DNA from: an uncultured Christensenellaceae bacterium
Lineage (GTDB): Bacteria > Bacillota > Clostridia > Christensenellales > Pumilibacteraceae
Reading direction: 5' to 3'
NCBI GenBank assembly: GCA_910587025.1
Contig: CAJUKR010000033.1
Coordinates: forward strand, 1-18,694
DNA: 18,694 bases
A model generated the notes under the pieces. That model searched no databases, was not told the DNA's origin, and was given only the letters and a program-made list of their open reading frames with translations. The position numbers and the translations under genes were made by a program. Position 1 is the first letter of the stretch; every line of letters begins with the position of its first letter. This document shows positions 14,735 to 18,694 of this stretch, piece after piece.

Positions 14735-16486
14735 TTATTCTCCGCCTGCGGCTTTGAGCATTTGCGTATACATTCCGCCGAGCGCCACAAGTTCGTCGTG
14801 CGTACCTTTCTCGATTATGCGTCCGGCGTCCATGACGACGATAAGATCGCTGTCGCGTACGGTGGAAAGGCGGTGCGCTATGACGAACGTGGTTTTGCCT
14901 TTGAGAAGTTCGGCGAAAGCCGATTGCACCGCGCGTTCGGTCATCGTATCTACGGACGCCGTGGCTTCGTCGAGGATAAGCATTTCGGGCGAAGCGAGGA
15001 ATACGCGCGCTATGGCGATAAGCTGTTTCTGTCCCTCGCTCAGTTCTTCGCCGTCGCCCGAGATCACGGTATCGTATCCGTTTTCGAGCGTGGAAACGAA
15101 TTTATCGAGATGAGCCGCCTTTGCCGCGGCGAAGATCTCGTCGTCGGTTGCGTCCGGTTTGCCGTACGTGATGTTTTCTTTGATCGTACCGCCGAACAGC
15201 CAGGTTTCCTGAAGTACCATGCCGAACGATTTTCGCACGCCTTCGCGCGTGAACAGCTCGATGTTTTCTCCGTCGTAGACGATCTTGCCGCCAGTCACGT
15301 CATAGAAACGCATTATCAGATTTATGACGGTGGTTTTGCCGCTGCCCGTAGTACCTACGATCGCGACTTTTTTGCCGCCGTCGGCGCGGAAATCGAGACC
15401 TTGAATAAAAGGTTTATCCGGTGTATACGAGAAAGCGACGTCGTCGAGTTCGATATAATCGACGGGAAGTTCGGGGAGCTTGTCGCCGCCTTTGTCTTCG
15501 CTTTTGATGTCGAGAAGCTCGAATATTTTGTTGCCTGCGGCCGAAGCGGTCTGAAGCTCCGCCGTAACGCTCGTCACATCGTTGAAAGGCCGTGCGAACT
15601 GATTGGCGTAAGAGAGGAACGCGGACAGACCGCCGACGGTAAGCGCCGCGCCTATATTCGCCGACCAGCCGCCGCTTCCGATTACGAACAATCCACCGAC
15701 TATCGCAACCGCGGCGTATACCATATTGTTTACGAGCCTGCTCATGGGATTGACGAGCGCTCCGGCGAACTGGCTTTTAAGCCCGCTTCGGAAAAGGTCG
15801 GCGTTGAGTTTTTCCATATCGTTTTCGCTCGATGGCAGACAGCCGTAAGCTCTGAGCACTCTGCTTCCCGCAAAGTATTCTTCCGCCGTTCCGCTCATTC
15901 GGCTCATGTTGGCGGACTGTTGCGCAAACGATACTCGGTTGCGTCTGGCGATCATTACCGCCACAAGCGCGGAAAACGGAGTCAGGCATACGACGGTCGT
16001 CGCAACCGCCCAGTTGAGCGTATACATGCATACGAGCGTGACTGCGAGCGTGATCGCTCCCGACGAGAGCTGAAGAAGCCCCTGATAAAGTCCGTCCGAA
16101 AGATTTTCTCCGAACGTGGACATCCGCGCCATAAGATCTCCGCGACTGCGCCCGTCGATCTCGGCGAGGGGGAGAGTAAGCAATTTTTCGTAAAGTTCCC
16201 GACGTACGTCGCGCACGGTCATGAACGCGAGTTTGGAGAGCAGAATATTTCCGCTCCACACGAGCGCGCCCGACAGCGTGACGCATGCCGCTATGATTAT
16301 ACAGTACCGTCCGATCATGGCGAAATCAGTTCCGCAGTAGACGGCAAGGTCGATCGCGCGACCCACGAGAATGGGCGCGACCATATTGAGCGCCGTGCCT
16401 GCTATTATGGCGGCAAGCCCTCCGAAAAAGCAAGCCTTATGGCGGAAGGCGTATGACATCAATCTGGAAATAACGCGCTTGTTCAT
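14735..16486 (-). CDS. ABC exporter half-transporter, catalytically competent subunit
   Basis: This is one half of a predicted heterodimeric multidrug- or lipid-type exporter: membrane domain (about 15-310, six helices) fused to an ATPase domain (about 345-583). The ATPase motifs are Walker A GTTGSGKTT (378-386), Q-loop Gln426, Walker B LILDE with catalytic Glu507, and switch His538 in IAHRLS. The signature motif reads LSEGQ (482-486) instead of LSGGQ, a degenerate form. It therefore supplies a normal Walker site but a weakened signature to the partner. The start ATG at 16486 makes an ATGA overlap with the stop of the upstream subunit gene; an ATG 33 nt earlier is less likely. The product has 583 residues. 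The substrate cannot be told from sequence. Confidence 0.92.
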   Translation of the reverse strand: MNKRVISRLMSYAFRHKACFFGGLAAIIAGTALNMVAPILVGRAIDLAVYCGTDFAMIGRYCIIIAACVTLSGALVWSGNILLSKLAFMTVRDVRRELYEKLLTLPLAEIDGRSRGDLMARMSTFGENLSDGLYQGLLQLSSGAITLAVTLVCMYTLNWAVATTVVCLTPFSALVAVMIARRNRVSFAQQSANMSRMSGTAEEYFAGSRVLRAYGCLPSSENDMEKLNADLFRSGLKSQFAGALVNPMSRLVNNMVYAAVAIVGGLFVIGSGGWSANIGAALTVGGLSAFLSYANQFARPFNDVTSVTAELQTASAAGNKIFELLDIKSEDKGGDKLPELPVDYIELDDVAFSYTPDKPFIQGLDFRADGGKKVAIVGTTGSGKTTVINLIMRFYDVTGGKIVYDGENIELFTREGVRKSFGMVLQETWLFGGTIKENITYGKPDATDDEIFAAAKAAHLDKFVSTLENGYDTVISGDGEELSEGQKQLIAIARVFLASPEMLILDEATASVDTMTERAVQSAFAELLKGKTTFVIAHRLSTVRDSDLIVVMDAGRIIEKGTHDELVALGGMYTQMLKAAGGE

Positions 16487-18171
16487 CCGTTCACCACCAT
16501 GTTTGCGTACAGCTCGCACGACCGCATAAGTTCGTCGTGCGTACCGAGCCCGACGACTTTTCCTCCGTCGAGTACGAGTATTTTATCGGCGTGTCTGACG
16601 TTGCCCGGACGCTGAGAGATGTTTATTACCGCGCGGCTTTTGTCCGAAAGAATGTTTTTCATTACCCTGGCTTCCGTCACATAATCGAGCGCGGACGCGG
16701 CGTCGTCGAGAATAAGCACGGGCGATTCTTTGAGCGCGGCTCTGGCGAGCGACAGACGTTGTTTTTCGCCGCCCGAGAAGTTCGAGCCTTTTTGCCGTAC
16801 TTCGGTATCCAACCCGTTCTTTTTTTCGAGGAATCCCCACGCTTCGGTTGCCGCAAGCGCGTCCGTCATGCGTTTGTCGTCGTTTATTCCGCTCTGAGCG
16901 AGATTGCTCCGCACCGTTCCCGCGAACAGCAACGGTTTTTGCGGGGCGAGTGTTACAAGCGAACGGAGCTGCTCGTCGGTATATGCTCCGACGTCGTTTC
17001 CCGCGATTTTCACTGTTCCTTCGCTTGCGCGGTAAAACCTCGTCAGCAGTCCCGCAATCGTGGATTTGCCGCTTCCCGTCGTTCCTATTACGCCGAGCAC
17101 TTCGCCCGCTCCGAGCGTGAAGTTCAGCCCGCCGACCGCATTTTCTTCGCCGCCGAACGAGAATGATGCATTTTCCATTTCGATAAGCGGCGCGTCGGGG
17201 TCGGGGGTCGCGCCTTCGCCATCGCCGTCTTCGGGCATGTCGAGCACGGCGTTGAGCCTTTCCGCCGAACTGAGCGCGCGCGACACGAGTACGAGCAATA
17301 CGGACAGCGCGACGAGCGCAAGCAATATCTGCGACATATAGTTTACGAGTGCGACTAGGTCGCCCTGACTGAGCGAACCCGCGTTTACTTCGTTACCTCC
17401 GAGGAGTATAAGAAGGACGACGGCGAGATTGATTATTACCCCTGCGAGCGGACTGAGAAGACAGGACGCGACAGCCGCTCCCGTCGCGGCTTTGCTGTGT
17501 TTTTCGGTCGCCGCCGCGAATTTGACTTCCGAGCGTTTTTCTCCCGCGAACGCGCGTATCACGCGTTCTCCCTTGATCGTTTCACCCGTAAGCGAGCTGA
17601 TTTCGTCCAGCCGCGCCTGCGCTTTCGAAAAGCGGGGAACGGATATTTTCATTATTACGATGAGTACGATAAGAGCCGCCGCGCCAGCTATAAGCCCGAT
17701 ATACCAGAGATTGGGCGCGACTATGGCGCTCATTATTATTCCGCCCGCGGCAATGAACGGCGCGCGAAGCATAAGCCTTAAGAACATGGCGAATCCTTGC
17801 TGGGCTTGCGCGACATCCGTCGTCATGCGCGACAAAAGCGCTCCGGTACCTATCCGATCGACGTCACCGAGTTTCATTCGCTGAATGTGCGCGTAAAGAG
17901 CGCGTCGCAGATTGCAACCGAACCCTACCGCCGATTTGGACGCGAGATATTGGCAGGCAAGCGAGAATCCGAGTCCGATAAGACCGAGCCCCGCCATTAC
18001 CGCGCCGCAAACGACGACGAGCGTCATATCGCCGCCGCTTACTCCCGTATCGATCATAAATGCGACGATAAGCGGAACGGCGAGTTCGATTGCGGCTTCG
18101 ATGATTTTGAAAAACGGTGCGAGAACCGCTTCGGGAACATATCCCTTAAGATACTTCATAAGTCTCAGCAT
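16483..18171 (-). CDS. ABC exporter half-transporter, degenerate-site subunit
   Basis: This is the partner of the downstream subunit, with the same layout: membrane domain (about 12-300) and ATPase domain (about 328-562). Walker A GTTGSGKST (363-371), Gln411 and the signature FSGGE (465-469) are intact. The Walker B catalytic Glu is replaced by Asp490 (VLILDD), and the switch His by Gln520 (ISQRPG). Paired with LSEGQ of the other subunit, this gives one degenerate and one consensus ATP site, the known arrangement in heterodimeric exporters such as TM287/288 and BmrCD. I set the start at ATG 18171 (MLRLMKYLKGY, a usual beginning for the family). An ATG at 18195 is in frame but lies upstream of the likely transcription start, and neither has a ribosome site. 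The product would be 562 residues. Confidence 0.9.
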   Translation of the reverse strand: MLRLMKYLKGYVPEAVLAPFFKIIEAAIELAVPLIVAFMIDTGVSGGDMTLVVVCGAVMAGLGLIGLGFSLACQYLASKSAVGFGCNLRRALYAHIQRMKLGDVDRIGTGALLSRMTTDVAQAQQGFAMFLRLMLRAPFIAAGGIIMSAIVAPNLWYIGLIAGAAALIVLIVIMKISVPRFSKAQARLDEISSLTGETIKGERVIRAFAGEKRSEVKFAAATEKHSKAATGAAVASCLLSPLAGVIINLAVVLLILLGGNEVNAGSLSQGDLVALVNYMSQILLALVALSVLLVLVSRALSSAERLNAVLDMPEDGDGEGATPDPDAPLIEMENASFSFGGEENAVGGLNFTLGAGEVLGVIGTTGSGKSTIAGLLTRFYRASEGTVKIAGNDVGAYTDEQLRSLVTLAPQKPLLFAGTVRSNLAQSGINDDKRMTDALAATEAWGFLEKKNGLDTEVRQKGSNFSGGEKQRLSLARAALKESPVLILDDAASALDYVTEARVMKNILSDKSRAVINISQRPGNVRHADKILVLDGGKVVGLGTHDELMRSCELYANMVVNG

Positions 18172-18186
18172 AATTATTTCGCAATA

Positions 18187-18215
18187 AGAATACATTATAG
18201 AACGTCAAAAGTCAA
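18187..18215 (-). promoter_or_regulatory. Probable promoter of the ABC exporter pair
   Basis: On the minus strand, TTGACT (18210-18215), 17 bp, and TATTCT (18187-18192) suggest a start near 18180. The message would then have only about 9 nt before ATG 18171. A TATAAT at 18194-18199 is present but has no suitably spaced -35 box. Confidence 0.4.
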
Positions 18216-18283
18216 GCGGGGATGCTCGGCGTGGAAAAAAGGCGGAAAATATTTTACGCGATAATTCATAATAATTTATAAAA

Positions 18284-18337
18284 ATGTGAAAAATATGTGA
18301 AAATTGTGTTGCTTTTATTTTCGGAAAGGTGTATAAT
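18284..18337 (+). promoter_or_regulatory. Promoter of the small membrane protein with upstream 11-bp repeats
   Basis: TTGCTT (18309-18314), 17 bp, and TATAAT (18332-18337) form the promoter, with a start near 18344. Directly upstream, ATGTGAAAAAT (18284-18294) and ATGTGAAAATT (18295-18305) repeat with an 11-bp period and are followed by GTG. The phased A-tracts could act as an UP element or a factor site. Confidence 0.6.
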
Positions 18338-18367
18338 TAATTCATAAATTAAAGGAGGATATACAAT

Positions 18368-18592
18368 ATGGCAAGTAAAAAGAGCGATTATTTCGGTCTC
18401 GATTATATCGTCAGCGTGATTTTGGCGATTATCCCCATCACCGCACTCATCTGCGGCGCAGTAACCAGAATTTCCGAGGGCAAGATCGTTGCGGGTATTC
18501 TTCGCATCCTTCTCGGTTGGAACATCATTTGGCTCGTAGACCTTATTCTTATGATCGTAAGCAAACACATTCTTCGTTTGCTCAACATCTGA
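18368..18592 (+). CDS. Small membrane protein of unknown function (74 residues)
   Basis: I do not recognise a named family with confidence. The protein opens with a charged segment (MASKKSDYFGLDY), followed by a hydrophobic stretch at about 14-33 (IVSVILAIIPITALICGAVT), a short polar loop with RISEGKIVAG, a second hydrophobic stretch at about 44-64 (ILRILLGWNIIWLVDLILMI), and a basic tail. Two membrane helices joined by a short loop resemble the layout of Pmp3/YqaE-type stress proteins, but the PPxxV signature of that family is absent. Support for a real gene is strong: AAAGGAGG (18351-18358) about 10 nt before the ATG and a good promoter with a perfect -10. It is divergent from the ABC exporter genes. 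Confidence 0.75.
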   Translation: MASKKSDYFGLDYIVSVILAIIPITALICGAVTRISEGKIVAGILRILLGWNIIWLVDLILMIVSKHILRLLNI

Positions 18593-18694
18593 TCGGAATA
18601 TCGGAAAAAGGAAACATGAGCGTTACCGTTAAAGCGCAATTCCCATAGGGATTAAAAAACAAAAATTTTATAAGAGTTGCACTTTCAAGCGATG
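18593..18694. other. Right-hand tail without a supported gene
   Basis: About 100 AT-rich bases follow the small membrane protein. A ten-codon frame (18616-18648) has an AAGGA upstream, but nothing else supports it. A short bulged stem around TCCCATAGGGA has no T run on the + strand. No adapter sequence is seen at this end. Confidence 0.5.

Noticed and set aside
14720..16456. Plus-strand open frame of 578 codons opposite the ABC subunit gene
   Set aside because: It is antisense to all the ATPase motifs of the subunit, is rich in Arg/His/Ser as antisense frames are, and has no start signal.
18616..18648. Ten-codon frame after the small membrane protein
   Set aside because: An AAGGA lies upstream, but the peptide is too short to judge and nothing else supports it.
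1..18694. CRISPR arrays, tRNA or rRNA genes, insertion sequences, prophage or defence islands
   Set aside because: I looked for repeat-spacer periodicity, transposase or integrase motifs and RNA-gene landmarks and saw none; all large stretches are accounted for by the genes listed.

Overview
This window looks like an assembled contig from an uncultured low- to mid-GC Gram-positive bacterium, most likely a Bacillota/Clostridia lineage. The grounds are strong GGAG-type ribosome sites, near-consensus sigma-A promoters, the long second-type GalT typical of Firmicutes, and a ComEC protein. This placement is inference from gene content. The first 39 bases are not genomic: they match the Illumina read-2/index adapter, so the left contig end is artificial and the first gene is cut there.

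Layout. (1) 40-917, minus: an AraC-family regulator, truncated at its C-terminal edge. (2) 924-1304: a divergent control region with one promoter for the regulator and two near-identical operator-promoter modules for the opposite strand, separated by an intrinsic terminator. (3) 1305-8333, plus: a five-gene galactoside/Leloir operon, GH2 beta-galactosidase, galT, galK, galE, galM, tightly packed and closed by a bidirectional terminator at 8345-8376. (4) 8396-11000, minus: a cyclophilin peptidyl-prolyl isomerase followed by an overlapping comEC. (5) 11138-13003, plus: mnmG, divergent from the isomerase with overlapping -10 elements. (6) 13019-13321, minus: a small XRE repressor. (7) 13488-14645, plus: a GT28/UgtP-like glycosyltransferase with a palindrome over its -35 box and a structured leader. 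(8) 14735-18171, minus: a two-gene heterodimeric ABC exporter. (9) 18368-18592, plus: a 74-residue membrane protein of unknown role.

How the genes work together. The GH2 enzyme would release galactose inside the cell. GalM equilibrates its anomers, GalK phosphorylates it, GalT exchanges it with UDP-glucose and GalE regenerates UDP-glucose. No sugar transporter is encoded here, so uptake must depend on another locus. The AraC-type protein is the natural activator of the operon: each promoter module carries two direct half-sites 21-22 bp apart, with the downstream one touching the -35 box, the geometry used by AraC-family activators. The rest is a mixture of housekeeping (mnmG, cyclophilin), DNA uptake (comEC) and envelope functions (glycosyltransferase, ABC exporter, small membrane protein).

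I found no CRISPR array, tRNA, rRNA, insertion sequence, prophage or recognisable new defence system. The most interesting signals are regulatory: the duplicated AraC-type modules with a terminator between them, which predicts a short regulated RNA, and a ComEC whose beta-lactamase-like domain has lost its metal-binding motif.
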